In this document: positions 53,685 to 63,152 of the stretch, one piece after another
How positions within the stretch are numbered: the first letter of the stretch is position 1
How the letters are laid out: each line of letters opens with the position of its first letter
Origin: Pseudobacteriovorax sp.
GTDB taxonomy: Bacteria; Bdellovibrionota_B; Oligoflexia; Oligoflexales; Oligoflexaceae
Length of the DNA stretch: 64,000 nt
Reading direction: 5' to 3'
Assembly (NCBI GenBank): GCA_013215145.1
Contig: JABSRP010000017.1
Span: 1-64,000, forward strand
Notes under the pieces: model-generated
Told to the model about the DNA's origin: nothing
The model's input: only the letters and a program-made list of their open reading frames with translations
Databases searched by the model: none
Position numbers and translations under genes: made by a program

Positions 53685-54827
53685 CTAGGGGCAGTTATCG
53701 GGGAGCGGGGCGTTCTCATTGATCTGACTGTACTGATCACAAATATCAGCTAACTCCTCAATATCAGCTCCGGCCCCGAGGCTTTCGATTTGTGTTTCTA
53801 GTTTTCGGCTTAAACCTTTTGTCAATTTTGCTTTCAATGCCTTCGAGTTTTCCGCAGTATTGGTGATTTCACTTGAAGTGTTTTTGACTCCCGTAATAGC
53901 TTTATCGATTGATTTAGTAAAACTTCTTGGAGCACCTGCAGCGCCAAAGGCTAATGAAGTGGTTTCCAAGTTGTTGAACATGGCGTTAAGCATAGAATCT
54001 GAGGCAGCTTCTTCAGAACTGGTGGGGAAGATAGCTTCTACGGTTTCAGTGAGGGCATTGATACTAGCGAGATAGGCTGAGGTATCCTCGGTATTTGCAT
54101 CAAGCGAATTCACCCCACGCAAAAGGTTTGCTGTGGATTCTCCCGGGTCTGTGTAAAAGAGTACAGAATAGAATGCAACAGCCTCCCCCAAATGGGCCAG
54201 GCCCCAGGCGAAGTTAGCTTTTGCATCAAAATACCTAGGTGCTGTCGTAGCAGCACAAACATCAGCAGCATGCCTAGGATCTTCAAGCTCTGCGTCGCCA
54301 ACGAGTTTAGCTGTTTCGTCGACGAATGGACAAAGAAACTGAACAGCCAGATCAATGTCCGAGATAACTTGGCTTTCGGATGCTCTTGCCTCACTGGCAG
54401 TTTTTGGTAGGTAAATATCAATTCCCGAAAGAGAATTGGTTTTTTCTGTACTAAGGGCATCTATTTCCGTGGCATCAACTCCGATGACTGATGATAAAGT
54501 TGTGAAGAGGCTGTTGGTTTCTTCGCCCGTGGTCTGCTCGCCGTCGCTTTCATTGATGATGTTTTTACTTAAACTAAAAATATCGACTCCGGAGCGACCC
54601 AGGTAGATAAATCCAAGTTGTACGTTAGTTTGCTCGAAAGTTGGGTCTATGACATAGGCCTCGTTCGCCAGTGTCAGAGCGTCATTAAATCGGCCTTTAT
54701 CGTATTCATACTGTGCCTCAGCGAGTAAAAGATCTATTGCGTCTCTTTGTTTTTCCGTCGCCAAGAAGCTGTTGACGTTACAAGCAGCTAAAAATGTTGA
54801 TGAAAGAAAGATCGCGGCCAATCTCAT
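53685..54827 (-). CDS. TPR-containing lipoprotein of unknown function
   Basis: This 380-residue protein has a signal peptide with lipobox LAAC (Cys16). Residues ~25-80 form a TPR-like pair (EAQYEYDKGRFNDALTLANEAYVIDP). The remainder is Ala/Ser/Thr-rich and helical with no recognised domain. AGGAG precedes the ATG by 5 nt. It follows the FtsB-like gene by 8 bases and may share its transcript; a role in the envelope is likely. Confidence 0.65.
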   Translation of the reverse strand: MRLAAIFLSSTFLAACNVNSFLATEKQRDAIDLLLAEAQYEYDKGRFNDALTLANEAYVIDPTFEQTNVQLGFIYLGRSGVDIFSLSKNIINESDGEQTTGEETNSLFTTLSSVIGVDATEIDALSTEKTNSLSGIDIYLPKTASEARASESQVISDIDLAVQFLCPFVDETAKLVGDAELEDPRHAADVCAATTAPRYFDAKANFAWGLAHLGEAVAFYSVLFYTDPGESTANLLRGVNSLDANTEDTSAYLASINALTETVEAIFPTSSEEAASDSMLNAMFNNLETTSLAFGAAGAPRSFTKSIDKAITGVKNTSSEITNTAENSKALKAKLTKGLSRKLETQIESLGAGADIEELADICDQYSQINENAPLPDNCP

Positions 54828-54835
54828 AGGAACTC

Positions 54836-55105
54836 CTAATCTGCAAAAAATACAATGTACTCACTGTCTTCTGTGATATGAAACTTATCCTTTAGAACTT
54901 TGCGGGCATAGCGAGGATTGCTCTTTATCTTGTGGAGCTCGTCTTCGATTCCTGCAATATCACCTTCGATGCTACTGACTGTTGCCTCCAAAACTTCTAG
55001 CCTATCTTTTAACCTAAAGTACTGACTGGCATTGCTTGGGCTTTTAAAAGCTCCCCAAACAAAGAGTAATGAAACTAACCAAATGGTGATTCGAATTCCT
55101 GACAT
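54836..55105 (-). CDS. FtsB/DivIC-like septum formation protein
   Basis: This 89-residue protein has a short N-terminal membrane helix (~5-20), a coiled coil (~28-65: RLKDRLEVLEATVSSIEGDIAGIEDEL) and a C-terminal ARKVLKDKFHITEDSEYIVFF end that matches the DivIC/FtsB family pattern. FtsB joins FtsL and FtsQ in the divisome. GAGG precedes the ATG by 5 nt. It lies 50 bases after the helicase gene. Confidence 0.75.
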   Translation of the reverse strand: MSGIRITIWLVSLLFVWGAFKSPSNASQYFRLKDRLEVLEATVSSIEGDIAGIEDELHKIKSNPRYARKVLKDKFHITEDSEYIVFFAD

Positions 55106-55155
55106 CGTTGCCTCGCTTTTACCTGAGGCTAGTATACCATTATTTCTTAGTTACG

Positions 55156-57339
55156 CTAAAAGGAGAGATTGGAATTGGGAATTTTCAATTGAGACGCCTT
55201 TATTTTTCTAAGGCCAAATTCGTAGAATTTTACAATGACTTTGTTCTGGCCAAACTTGTGATCGAACCCTTGAACTTCGCCGCGGCCGAAAGTTGGATGA
55301 GAAACGATGCTCCCCGTACTTAGAGAATCAGAATCCACTTCATAGGACAACTCATCGGACTCATAGTGATAGCCATCGTTGTCTGAATCTTTCCCATAAT
55401 CGCCAAAAGTTTGACGGGCGGCGAAACTAATATTCAAACAATCTTCGGGAAGCTCGTCAAAAAATCTTGAAGGGCTGTTGACCAAATAGTTATTAAACAT
55501 CCGACGCCTATTGGCCCCCACCAAACTTAACTTTTTCATGGCTCTTGTCATTCCAACGTAAAGAAGTCGCCTTTCTTCCTCTAGTTGTGCTTGATCATCG
55601 ACGCTATTTTTGTGGGGAATTAAACCGTCTTCTACACCACTAAGGAAAACTCTTTGAAACTCGAGCCCTTTAGCCATATGAAGAGTCATAAGTGAAACTC
55701 CAGTAGAGGCTTCATTTTCATTACTTTCTCTTACCAGAGTAATTGATTGTAACCACTCATCTAGCTTGTGATCTGGAAATCGCTTCGCATAGTCTGCCAA
55801 AGCAGATCCCAGTTCATGGATATTGTCCATTTTATCGATATATTGATCTGGAAATTTCTTTTTAAGGTGCTCAGGGTAGTCGATAGCCTCAAGTAATGTA
55901 CCCATGACCTCTTGTAGTGGTGCTTGTTTAAGGTCATCGGTTAGAGCAGATATTAGGTCACTAAAGTATTTGAGTTTGGGACCAATCCGGGGATAACCCT
56001 CATCTGCCATTGCTTTGATGGCCTTTATCATCGGAAGTTCGCGTTTTTTGCCCTCTTCTACAATAGCTTCGATGGCCTTGGCTCCTATACCTCTGGCCGG
56101 AACATTAAGGATACGAGTCATACTGATCTCATCACGAGGATTAACGATGACCCTCATGTACGCAAGAATATCCTTAACCTCTAATCGATCGTAGAACTCG
56201 ACAGATCCAAAAATTTTATAAGGAATATTTTCCCTTCTCAGAGCCTCTTCCAATACCCTGGACTGCGAATTTGTACGATAAAAGATCGCGATATCGTTGT
56301 AGGAGAAGGTGGTTTTTTCATCTTTGATAGCATTAACAATCCACCAAGCTTCCATTTCGCCATCGGACTCTATGTGGATATCGATGAGCTCACCTGCTTG
56401 GGCTTTAGTAAATAGGGTCTTTTCAGCTCGATTCTTGTTATGAGCAATCATCTTGCTTGCAGAATTAACTATGTTGGCCGTACACCGATAATTCTGCTCT
56501 AAGGCGATTCTTTGGGCTTTTGGGAAGGTTTGTTGAAAGTCTATAATATTTGAGGGAGTTGCTCCTCGCCAACTGTATATGGATTGATCGTCATCACCAA
56601 CAACAAAAAGATTCTGGTGGCCTTCTGACAAGATACGTAGCATTTCAAACTGAGTGCGATTAGTATCCTGAAACTCATCGACCAAAATGTATCTATATCT
56701 AGATTGTAAGATTTTTGAGACCGACGCATTTCTTTTCAACAAGAGAAGTACATTGAGTAAAAGATCACCAAAATCCATCGCGTTACAATCTGCTAAAGCC
56801 TCTTGGTATTTACGATATAGAGCGACTCCCCCTAAGGGAACAAATAGCCCTATATTAGGACCTAGTGCTTCGATGTCTCCAGGAAAATATCCAAGAGTTT
56901 TGACTTGATGGAGGAAGGATTTCATTTCGCTTACCAAAGCTGGTAAGTCACCTTTTGGGTTGGCTTCTTTTATGATCTTTTTAAGGAGTTTGGTGGCGTC
57001 AGAATCATCATAAATCGTAAAGTTACTCTGGAACCCCAGCTCTCCAGCAAACTCCCGTAACCACCTTGCACAGGCTGAATGAAATGTCGTGACAAGAACT
57101 CGATTGGATTCGGGAGACATCGCGCTCACGCGTTCCTTCATTTCTCCAGCTGCCTTGTTCGTAAACGTCATGGCTAGGATTTCCCAGGGTGCCACACCCT
57201 CATCAATGAGTAGTGCGATTCGACAAGTGATGATACGTGTCTTACCGGATCCAGCTCCCGCAAAGACGACAAATGGGCCATCTTTATGACTGGCGGCAGC
57301 ACGCTGGGCCTCGTTTAGTGTTGTAAGAAGGGGGTGCAC
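55156..57339 (-). CDS. Superfamily 1 DNA helicase UvrD/PcrA-like
   Basis: This 727-residue helicase has the Q-motif LNEAQ at 8-12, Walker A AGAGSGKT near 27-34, Walker B VDEFQDTN, motif III GDDDQSIYSWRGA, motif V TLHMAKGLEF and motif VI VGMTRAM, followed by a C-terminal tudor-like domain (GSIVSHPTFGRGEVQGF...) as in PcrA/UvrD. It acts 3'-5' in nucleotide-excision repair and mismatch repair. The start is GTG 57339 with AAGGA 6 nt upstream. A longer frame would overlap glmS by 142 bases and adds no conserved sequence. Confidence 0.93.
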   Translation of the reverse strand: MHPLLTTLNEAQRAAASHKDGPFVVFAGAGSGKTRIITCRIALLIDEGVAPWEILAMTFTNKAAGEMKERVSAMSPESNRVLVTTFHSACARWLREFAGELGFQSNFTIYDDSDATKLLKKIIKEANPKGDLPALVSEMKSFLHQVKTLGYFPGDIEALGPNIGLFVPLGGVALYRKYQEALADCNAMDFGDLLLNVLLLLKRNASVSKILQSRYRYILVDEFQDTNRTQFEMLRILSEGHQNLFVVGDDDQSIYSWRGATPSNIIDFQQTFPKAQRIALEQNYRCTANIVNSASKMIAHNKNRAEKTLFTKAQAGELIDIHIESDGEMEAWWIVNAIKDEKTTFSYNDIAIFYRTNSQSRVLEEALRRENIPYKIFGSVEFYDRLEVKDILAYMRVIVNPRDEISMTRILNVPARGIGAKAIEAIVEEGKKRELPMIKAIKAMADEGYPRIGPKLKYFSDLISALTDDLKQAPLQEVMGTLLEAIDYPEHLKKKFPDQYIDKMDNIHELGSALADYAKRFPDHKLDEWLQSITLVRESNENEASTGVSLMTLHMAKGLEFQRVFLSGVEDGLIPHKNSVDDQAQLEEERRLLYVGMTRAMKKLSLVGANRRRMFNNYLVNSPSRFFDELPEDCLNISFAARQTFGDYGKDSDNDGYHYESDELSYEVDSDSLSTGSIVSHPTFGRGEVQGFDHKFGQNKVIVKFYEFGLRKIKASQLKIPNSNLSF

Positions 57340-57380
57340 AACTGGTCCTTTGTTTGATGGTGTCTGCCCAACATGTTTCG

Positions 57381-59213
57381 CTATTCGACGGTAACGGATT
57401 TGGCCAGATTCCTGGGCTGATCCACGTCTGTACCACGCTTGACGGCGATATAATATGCTAAAAATTGAATGGGTATCGTTGTCAAAATGGCTTGGAATGC
57501 TGCGTTGTCGACTTGAGGACATGCGATGACAGCATCACATAATCTTTTTAGAGTTTGGTCCTGATCGTCACCCACTCCGATAATGAGGCCCTCTCGAGCC
57601 TTTATCTCTTCAATATTAGAAATGGTTTTATCGTAGTAATCATCCTTGGGCGCGAGTGCGACAATGGGCATATGCTTATCGACCAGAGCAATCGGTCCGT
57701 GCTTCAGCTCTCCACTGGCATAGCCTTCTGCGTGAATATAGGAGATTTCTTTGAGTTTTAGCGCGCCTTCTAAAGCAATCGGGTAACTTGGGCCTCGACC
57801 AACGTAAAGAAAGTTGGGAAACTCGTAGAACCGATTGACGATATCGTGGATGCCCTCCTCGCAGTTCATTGCAGAATTGACATGAACTGGGAGAGACGAT
57901 AGTTTTTCGAGCATTTTTTCGACGCCAATTTGATCAAGCGTACCAATTCTTTGACTAAAGGCGTTGGCCCATAGGTACAGACAGAGGATTTGGGAGGTGA
58001 ATGCCTTCGTCGATGCCACTCCAATTTCTGGGCCGGCTTGCATAAGTAATGTGCTGTCCGACTCTCTATCTATGGAAGAGTATGCAACATTACAAACAGA
58101 CATGATTTGGCATCCAGCTTCCTTTGCGTGTTTTATGGAAGCTAAGGTATCGGCAGTCTCTCCTGATTGAGAAACAGCGATAACCAGTGTTTTTCCTTCT
58201 TTCAGCATATGTGGTTTTCGATAGCGAAACTCACTGGCTAGATCGACATTTACAGGTAAGCTTGTTAAGTCTTCTAGAAAGTACTTGCTTAACATTCCAG
58301 CTATGTAAGCTGTACCACATGCAACTATGCTGATGTTGGTAATTTTTTCACAAGCTAGTGCATTTACACCAAGAGCTTCAGAATTTAGCTGATTGCCCTC
58401 AACGAAATTGGTGATTGCTTTCGAAATCACAGCAGGTTGCTCATGGATTTCTTTGAGCATGTAATGACGATACCCGTGTTTATCCGCTGACCCTGGAGTC
58501 CAATTGATCGGAGTTGGCTTGATTTTCACCGCATTCCCATCATGATCCCAAAGCTCGATACTGTCTTTGGTGACCTTTGCCCATTCACCGTCATTTAGGA
58601 AAATCGCATATTTTGCGACCTCAGCAAAGGTTGTGATATCACTTCCGAAGTAGTTTTCCCCCGATCCTCGACCAATAACTAAGGGTGAACCTTGTTTGAC
58701 CAAGTACATGCTCTCTGGATCATCTTTAGCCAATATACCTAGCGAGAAAGCCCCTTCTAAACGACTAAAAGTCTTGGCGATGGCGCCTTCAATAGACTTT
58801 AGCTCGTCGTAGAGTTTTTGCAAGAGAACTACGATGACTTCTGTGTCTGTCTCTGACTGAAAGCGATACCCCTCTTTTATAAGCTCTGATTTGATTTCCT
58901 CATAGTTTTCAATAATCCCGTTGTGGACCAAGGCAAACATTTCTGTGGCGTGAGGGTGTGCATTTTCTCGGCTTGGTTTGCCGTGGGTCGCCCATCGTGT
59001 GTGACCAATTGCAATTTCTTGAGTTGTCGGAAATTTGCTGAGATGCTTTTCCAAATTGATAAGCTTGCCCTCTTCTTTCTCAAGTAGTAGCTCACCTCCT
59101 GAGATAGCGGCAATACCTGCGGAATCATAGCCGCGATATTCTAACTGCTGCAGGCCTTTATATACAATATCAACAGCGTTTTTGGTTCCGATATATCCGA
59201 CGATTCCACACAT
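57381..59213 (-). CDS. glmS: Glutamine-fructose-6-phosphate aminotransferase (isomerising)
   Basis: This 610-residue enzyme has an N-terminal glutaminase domain starting MCGIVGYIG with Cys2, RGYDSAGIA near 28-36 and HTRWATHGKPS near 72-82, then two SIS domains with CGTAYIAG, VSQSGETADT and the C-terminal LAKSVTVE end that contacts the active site. It makes glucosamine-6-phosphate. It follows glmU by 13 bases; no glmS ribozyme is possible in that gap. Confidence 0.96.
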   Translation of the reverse strand: MCGIVGYIGTKNAVDIVYKGLQQLEYRGYDSAGIAAISGGELLLEKEEGKLINLEKHLSKFPTTQEIAIGHTRWATHGKPSRENAHPHATEMFALVHNGIIENYEEIKSELIKEGYRFQSETDTEVIVVLLQKLYDELKSIEGAIAKTFSRLEGAFSLGILAKDDPESMYLVKQGSPLVIGRGSGENYFGSDITTFAEVAKYAIFLNDGEWAKVTKDSIELWDHDGNAVKIKPTPINWTPGSADKHGYRHYMLKEIHEQPAVISKAITNFVEGNQLNSEALGVNALACEKITNISIVACGTAYIAGMLSKYFLEDLTSLPVNVDLASEFRYRKPHMLKEGKTLVIAVSQSGETADTLASIKHAKEAGCQIMSVCNVAYSSIDRESDSTLLMQAGPEIGVASTKAFTSQILCLYLWANAFSQRIGTLDQIGVEKMLEKLSSLPVHVNSAMNCEEGIHDIVNRFYEFPNFLYVGRGPSYPIALEGALKLKEISYIHAEGYASGELKHGPIALVDKHMPIVALAPKDDYYDKTISNIEEIKAREGLIIGVGDDQDQTLKRLCDAVIACPQVDNAAFQAILTTIPIQFLAYYIAVKRGTDVDQPRNLAKSVTVE

Positions 59214-59226
59214 GCTTCCGTCCTTT

Positions 59227-60252
59227 TTAAGAATTTGAAATATTTGACCCAGGTGAGATCACGCTATTTTGAGGGATTTTGGCATTATTTAAAACTGTAC
59301 CAGCTCCGATGATAGAGCTTTTTCCTATCGTTGTATTCCCCAAAAGGCAGCAATTGGCCCCAATGATGATGTCTGTATCTATTTGACATGTCTCATCGAT
59401 GTAAACCGTGTTGGGAAGATTAATCGTCACACCTGAATTTAACAAGTCTCGTTTTCTTTGGTCTTGAAGCCATGCTTCGATTTCAACCAGCTGGCTGCGG
59501 CTATTGACTCCTGCAAATCGCTGGTATTCTTCGGTCTCAAATACGAATACGGAGTCCCCCGCATGTCTTGCCACTTCAAAACAGTCCGTAAGGTAAAACT
59601 CGCTCTGAGCGTTCTGGTTGGTTGTTCTCGAAAGATAGGAAAACAACTGTTCAGTTTTTGCAAAAATCACTCCCGTATTACAAAGTGTGATCCTCCGCTC
59701 GGTATCGCTAGCGTCTTTTTCTTCGACGACTTTCTCCAGCCCTTGCGTGTTGACGACCAGCCTCCCATAGCCATACGGGTCTGGTTGATGCATTCCGATG
59801 ACCCCCACCGAGGATCCAGATGCAATGGCCTGATCCACGAATGATTGAATAATCTTCGGACAAAGAGCGGGTGTATCGGCCGCAGTAATCAAAACATATT
59901 CTGACGTAATCCCGTCCCCGGCAATGATTTCACTGCTCGAAAACGTAGGGATATCGTGCGGTTTGAAGATTGCGGCGGCAGCTGCTACGGCGTCTCCCGT
60001 GCCCAGTCGGTTTTTTTGGATGACGGCTTGATAGCCAGGTTTTCCTTTCAAAAAGGGTAGAAAACCATCGACTTCCGGGCTCAGTATTAAACAGTGCTCT
60101 TTTATGCCAGCTAAATTAAGTGTATCGAGTACCCGTTGGAGAATAGCTACCCCGTTGACGTGGTGAAGGACCTTGGGAGTGGCACTTTTCATCCGAGTCC
60201 CTTTTCCCGCCGCAAGAACGATTGACGCGATAGTGGTATCTTTGGGTGGCAT
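59227..60252 (-). CDS. glmU: UDP-GlcNAc pyrophosphorylase GlmU, short form lacking the acetyltransferase domain
   Basis: This 341-residue protein has the GlmU nucleotidyltransferase domain: LAAGKGTRMKS near 14-24 with Lys after PKVLH, then TAADTPAL and GYGRLV. Residues ~265-335 are just a few hexapeptide coils (IGANCCLLGNTTIGKSSIIGAG). Full GlmU is ~456 residues with a complete beta-helix and a catalytic His (363 in E. coli); those parts are missing. Only 13 bases separate it from glmS, so no remnant follows. The start is ATG 60252 with AAAGGA 6 nt upstream; an earlier ATG lacks an SD. I infer it makes UDP-GlcNAc but cannot acetylate glucosamine-1-phosphate. Confidence 0.85.
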   Translation of the reverse strand: MPPKDTTIASIVLAAGKGTRMKSATPKVLHHVNGVAILQRVLDTLNLAGIKEHCLILSPEVDGFLPFLKGKPGYQAVIQKNRLGTGDAVAAAAAIFKPHDIPTFSSSEIIAGDGITSEYVLITAADTPALCPKIIQSFVDQAIASGSSVGVIGMHQPDPYGYGRLVVNTQGLEKVVEEKDASDTERRITLCNTGVIFAKTEQLFSYLSRTTNQNAQSEFYLTDCFEVARHAGDSVFVFETEEYQRFAGVNSRSQLVEIEAWLQDQRKRDLLNSGVTINLPNTVYIDETCQIDTDIIIGANCCLLGNTTIGKSSIIGAGTVLNNAKIPQNSVISPGSNISNS

Positions 60253-60321
60253 TATGTTTCCTTTAAATTTGCTCATTCAGTGCTTTTTTAACACAATATT
60301 AGCGTTTTAAAAAATTTCATT

Positions 60322-60350
60322 TTGCTTTCTATTCTGGCTGATCTAATAAT
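60322..60350 (+). promoter_or_regulatory. Candidate promoter of the subtilase-like gene
   Basis: TTGCTT (60322-60327) is 17 bases from AATAAT (60345-60350, 5/6 to the -10 consensus), about 60 bases upstream of the protease start in the divergent gap to glmU. Visual call. Confidence 0.42.
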
Positions 60351-60409
60351 GTGCCCACGGTTTTCGCCAAAATTCAAGGATACACGCGTTTCGGGATGGA
60401 GAGTTGGGT

Positions 60410-62572
60410 ATGGTCAAGGCTTTGTTACTGCTAGTTATATCAGCCGCCTTTGCCTTATCCTGCGCGCAACCCAGCCATTCACTTAGGATTCAAAAGCAAA
60501 GTCAGAACTATCACTTGCTAGTCGATCATCAGCTTATACATGTCTCTCAAAAGCAAATTTCGAAATTCTCAACTGTTCAACTAGAAGGAGACACTTTAGC
60601 TGCGACTTGGTCAGAATACGACCAAGGAAAGGAAACCTTGTACTATGCCGAAAGATGGCAAGATGATTGGCAATCAGCTCGTCAAATAGACACCAGCCTG
60701 CGCTATACACCGCCTTCCGGTGACGCGAAAACTACAGGTGAGGGCGATGCTAGTATTTTGGTGGTGTCTATGCGAATCCCTATGAATCAAAACATTTGGG
60801 ACTGGATGACGAATCACAGGATAGAAATTCTTCACTACTTACCAAGCCATAACTATATAGTGTCAGATCGTGATGGTCATCTAAAAACATTATTAGAAAC
60901 CGGAGTCATCCAAAGTAAATCGATCTATCCAAACCTGTGGAAGGCGACTGCCAAAGGACTGCGAAGCTTTGGTGCTACAGAGTACTATATTTTGCCCTTT
61001 AAAGATCAGCAAATGGAACCTTTGATCGCGGGGTTAAAAGCGATGGGAATTCCTGTTCCAAGATTTTCTGATGCTGGTTGGATTGAGGCTTTCTTGCGAC
61101 CTGACCAGATAGACCGGTTGATGAAGTGGCCTGAGATCATGCAGATGATACCCAACAACGATCCCATAGGCCTTGATATGGACATGGCGCGAAAACAGGG
61201 TGGAGCTGATTTTCTCGAATCGAAAACTCCTGAAGGCCTCGCTTTCTATACTGGGATTGGGGTTCGTGGTCACGTTCTCGAAGGAATCAATCCTAATCAC
61301 AGAGATTTCTCTGGAAATGAATTTCGTGACAGGCCCATAGCTGTTTTAAATGGGACACCCTCAGGGCATGGTCATCAGGCTTTTGGTGTCATATTCGGAA
61401 ACGGTGCCGGAAACGAAAAGGCTAAAGGAATACTTCCGAATGCGCAGGGTTACTACACTAATTATGATGCTATTTACTATAAGAATGCTGGACCAACTGT
61501 AAAAGGCGGACGATACGAATTAACTAAGCGTGTCATTGAGGAAAATGGCATCATGTTTCAAACAGCATCCTGGGGGCACGGAACAACACGAGAGTATACC
61601 ATCAGGTCCCGCGAGATGGATCGTATCATTTTCGATCTCGATTTACCCATTATGCAATCTCAAAGTAATTCGGGAAATCCAAACTCGCGACCTCAGGCTT
61701 GGGCTAAAAATATCGTGTCAGTTGGTGGCCTGTTTCATTTTGAAACATCGCAAACTGGCGATGATCGCTGGGATGCAGGGCGATTTGATCGAGCTAGCAT
61801 AGGCCCGGCGATTGACGGTCGTATCAAACCAGATTTGGTTGGTTACATGGACAGTACCGAGACAACCAGCGTCGAAGGTGGTTACGCGCAATTTGGTGGA
61901 ACATCAGGGGCTACCCCTATCGTAGCAGGGTATATGGGTCTTATTTTAGAAATGTGGCAAAGGGGTAACTTTAGTGAGGTTTTGGATCAGGGTGGCAATG
62001 AGCTCATCGAGCAGTCGAGTCAACTTCCTCATGCCTCAACTGCGAAGGCTTTACTCATTCATAGTGCGAAACCTTATCCGTTTTCCGATCGGAAAGATGA
62101 TTTGTCTCGGTTCCATCAGGGGTGGGGTTTTCCAGATATCAAGGCACTCTACAAGATCAAAGATAATTTGACAGTAATCGATGAGTCTCTGCCGTTGCGG
62201 CCACAGGAAAGACTGAGCCGTTCGATTTCGGTAGAAGAGGGGCAAAGACTGCTCCTTGCCACCTTGGTTTACCGAGATCCTCCTGCAGTAGTGGGCTCAG
62301 AGTTTGCGCTTGTAAATGATTTGACTTTGCGCCTGACTGCCCCGAATGGCGATGTTTATTGGGGCAATTACGGCCTTAAGGATGGAAACGAGTCGCAACC
62401 AAATGGGGTTGCTGATTCCATTGATACCGTTGAAAGAGTCATATTGGCGCGTCCAGCTCCTGGTGAATGGAAGGTCGAGGTGATTGCTTCGGAGATTAAT
62501 TTAGATAGTCACTTGGAAACGGAAGATATAGATGCCGCATTCTCTCTGGTTACCTCTGTCGGCATAGAATAG
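60410..62572 (+). CDS. Subtilase-like (S8) lipoprotein protease with Glu at the Asp site
   Basis: This 720-residue protein has a signal peptide with lipobox ALSC (Cys18), a long N-terminal domain (~20-270) and a subtilisin-like catalytic domain with VRGHVLEGINPNHRDF near 285-300, SGHGHQAFG near 318-326 (His320) and GGTSGATPIVAG near 496-507 (Ser499). In ordinary subtilases the first motif is V-x-D-T/S-G; here the residue is Glu291, so the triad would be Glu-His-Ser. A C-terminal beta-sandwich (~600-715, APNGDVYWGNYG) resembles those of secreted subtilases. GGAG precedes the ATG by 8 nt. It may be an unusual active enzyme or a pseudo-protease. Confidence 0.78.
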   Translation: MVKALLLLVISAAFALSCAQPSHSLRIQKQSQNYHLLVDHQLIHVSQKQISKFSTVQLEGDTLAATWSEYDQGKETLYYAERWQDDWQSARQIDTSLRYTPPSGDAKTTGEGDASILVVSMRIPMNQNIWDWMTNHRIEILHYLPSHNYIVSDRDGHLKTLLETGVIQSKSIYPNLWKATAKGLRSFGATEYYILPFKDQQMEPLIAGLKAMGIPVPRFSDAGWIEAFLRPDQIDRLMKWPEIMQMIPNNDPIGLDMDMARKQGGADFLESKTPEGLAFYTGIGVRGHVLEGINPNHRDFSGNEFRDRPIAVLNGTPSGHGHQAFGVIFGNGAGNEKAKGILPNAQGYYTNYDAIYYKNAGPTVKGGRYELTKRVIEENGIMFQTASWGHGTTREYTIRSREMDRIIFDLDLPIMQSQSNSGNPNSRPQAWAKNIVSVGGLFHFETSQTGDDRWDAGRFDRASIGPAIDGRIKPDLVGYMDSTETTSVEGGYAQFGGTSGATPIVAGYMGLILEMWQRGNFSEVLDQGGNELIEQSSQLPHASTAKALLIHSAKPYPFSDRKDDLSRFHQGWGFPDIKALYKIKDNLTVIDESLPLRPQERLSRSISVEEGQRLLLATLVYRDPPAVVGSEFALVNDLTLRLTAPNGDVYWGNYGLKDGNESQPNGVADSIDTVERVILARPAPGEWKVEVIASEINLDSHLETEDIDAAFSLVTSVGIE

Positions 62573-62675
62573 CCCCCAAATATCGATTGCTCTGCTTGAC
62601 TTCCCTGTACTAGTCGTAGAAATTAGCGTAGGTTTTGGCCTATGACTTCGTGGTTATGCTTTGGGAGGTGCTAAA

Positions 62676-63113
62676 ATGGCAGGTAGTGTGGATTCTTCAA
62701 TCGCAAGCGTCGTTTTTTCGGAAAAACTGGATGGCAGCTGGCAAGCCCTTCACGAGCCCTCAGGCCGGGTTACCCACGGATTGACCAAGAATGAAGCAGA
62801 AGTGGCTATGAAAGAGGCACTGGGCATGAACGAAAGTGGGGAGTTTTCTGAACCGCTCACAAGTGATTTGTTCGAAGGTGTTGCTAAAGACATAGCCTTA
62901 TACTTGGAAGGGCCTGTTTCTACTATGCTGGCTTTTCACTCTGGTTTTGCTCGCTTAGAGAGTTATCAGAATGGATCTGCTAGCATTCGGCTTGGCGGAG
63001 GGTGTCAAGGTTGTCCATCTTCGCGATTAACTCTGATGAACGGGGTCTACAAAGAACTCCAAGAAAAATTTGGTGAGGATATTGTCAGAGATGTCCTGCC
63101 CGTCCTAGACTAG
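62676..63113 (+). CDS. NifU C-terminal (Nfu)-like Fe-S protein
   Basis: This 145-residue protein has a C-terminal NifU-like domain (~75-145) with the cluster-binding CxxC in RLGGGCQGCPSSRLTL and the preceding AFHSGFARLESY region. Such domains carry and transfer 4Fe-4S clusters. The ~70-residue N-terminal part is not a known A-type or NfuA domain. The start is ATG 62676 with GGAGGTG upstream. A TTGACT -35-like element at 62596 has no good -10. It is followed by a HEAT-like gene. Confidence 0.85.
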   Translation: MAGSVDSSIASVVFSEKLDGSWQALHEPSGRVTHGLTKNEAEVAMKEALGMNESGEFSEPLTSDLFEGVAKDIALYLEGPVSTMLAFHSGFARLESYQNGSASIRLGGGCQGCPSSRLTLMNGVYKELQEKFGEDIVRDVLPVLD

Positions 63114-63152
63114 AATATTGAAATTTATGCCTTAAGTGTGGAGATCGTTCTC

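Noticed and set aside
57340..57522. 61-codon N-terminal extension of the UvrD/PcrA gene into glmS
   Set aside because: The GTG at 57339 has a good SD, and the upstream codons show no helicase conservation and lie in antiphase to the end of glmS.
59214..59226. glmS ribozyme/riboswitch upstream of glmS
   Set aside because: Only 13 bases separate glmU from glmS, and nothing in them resembles the ribozyme core.
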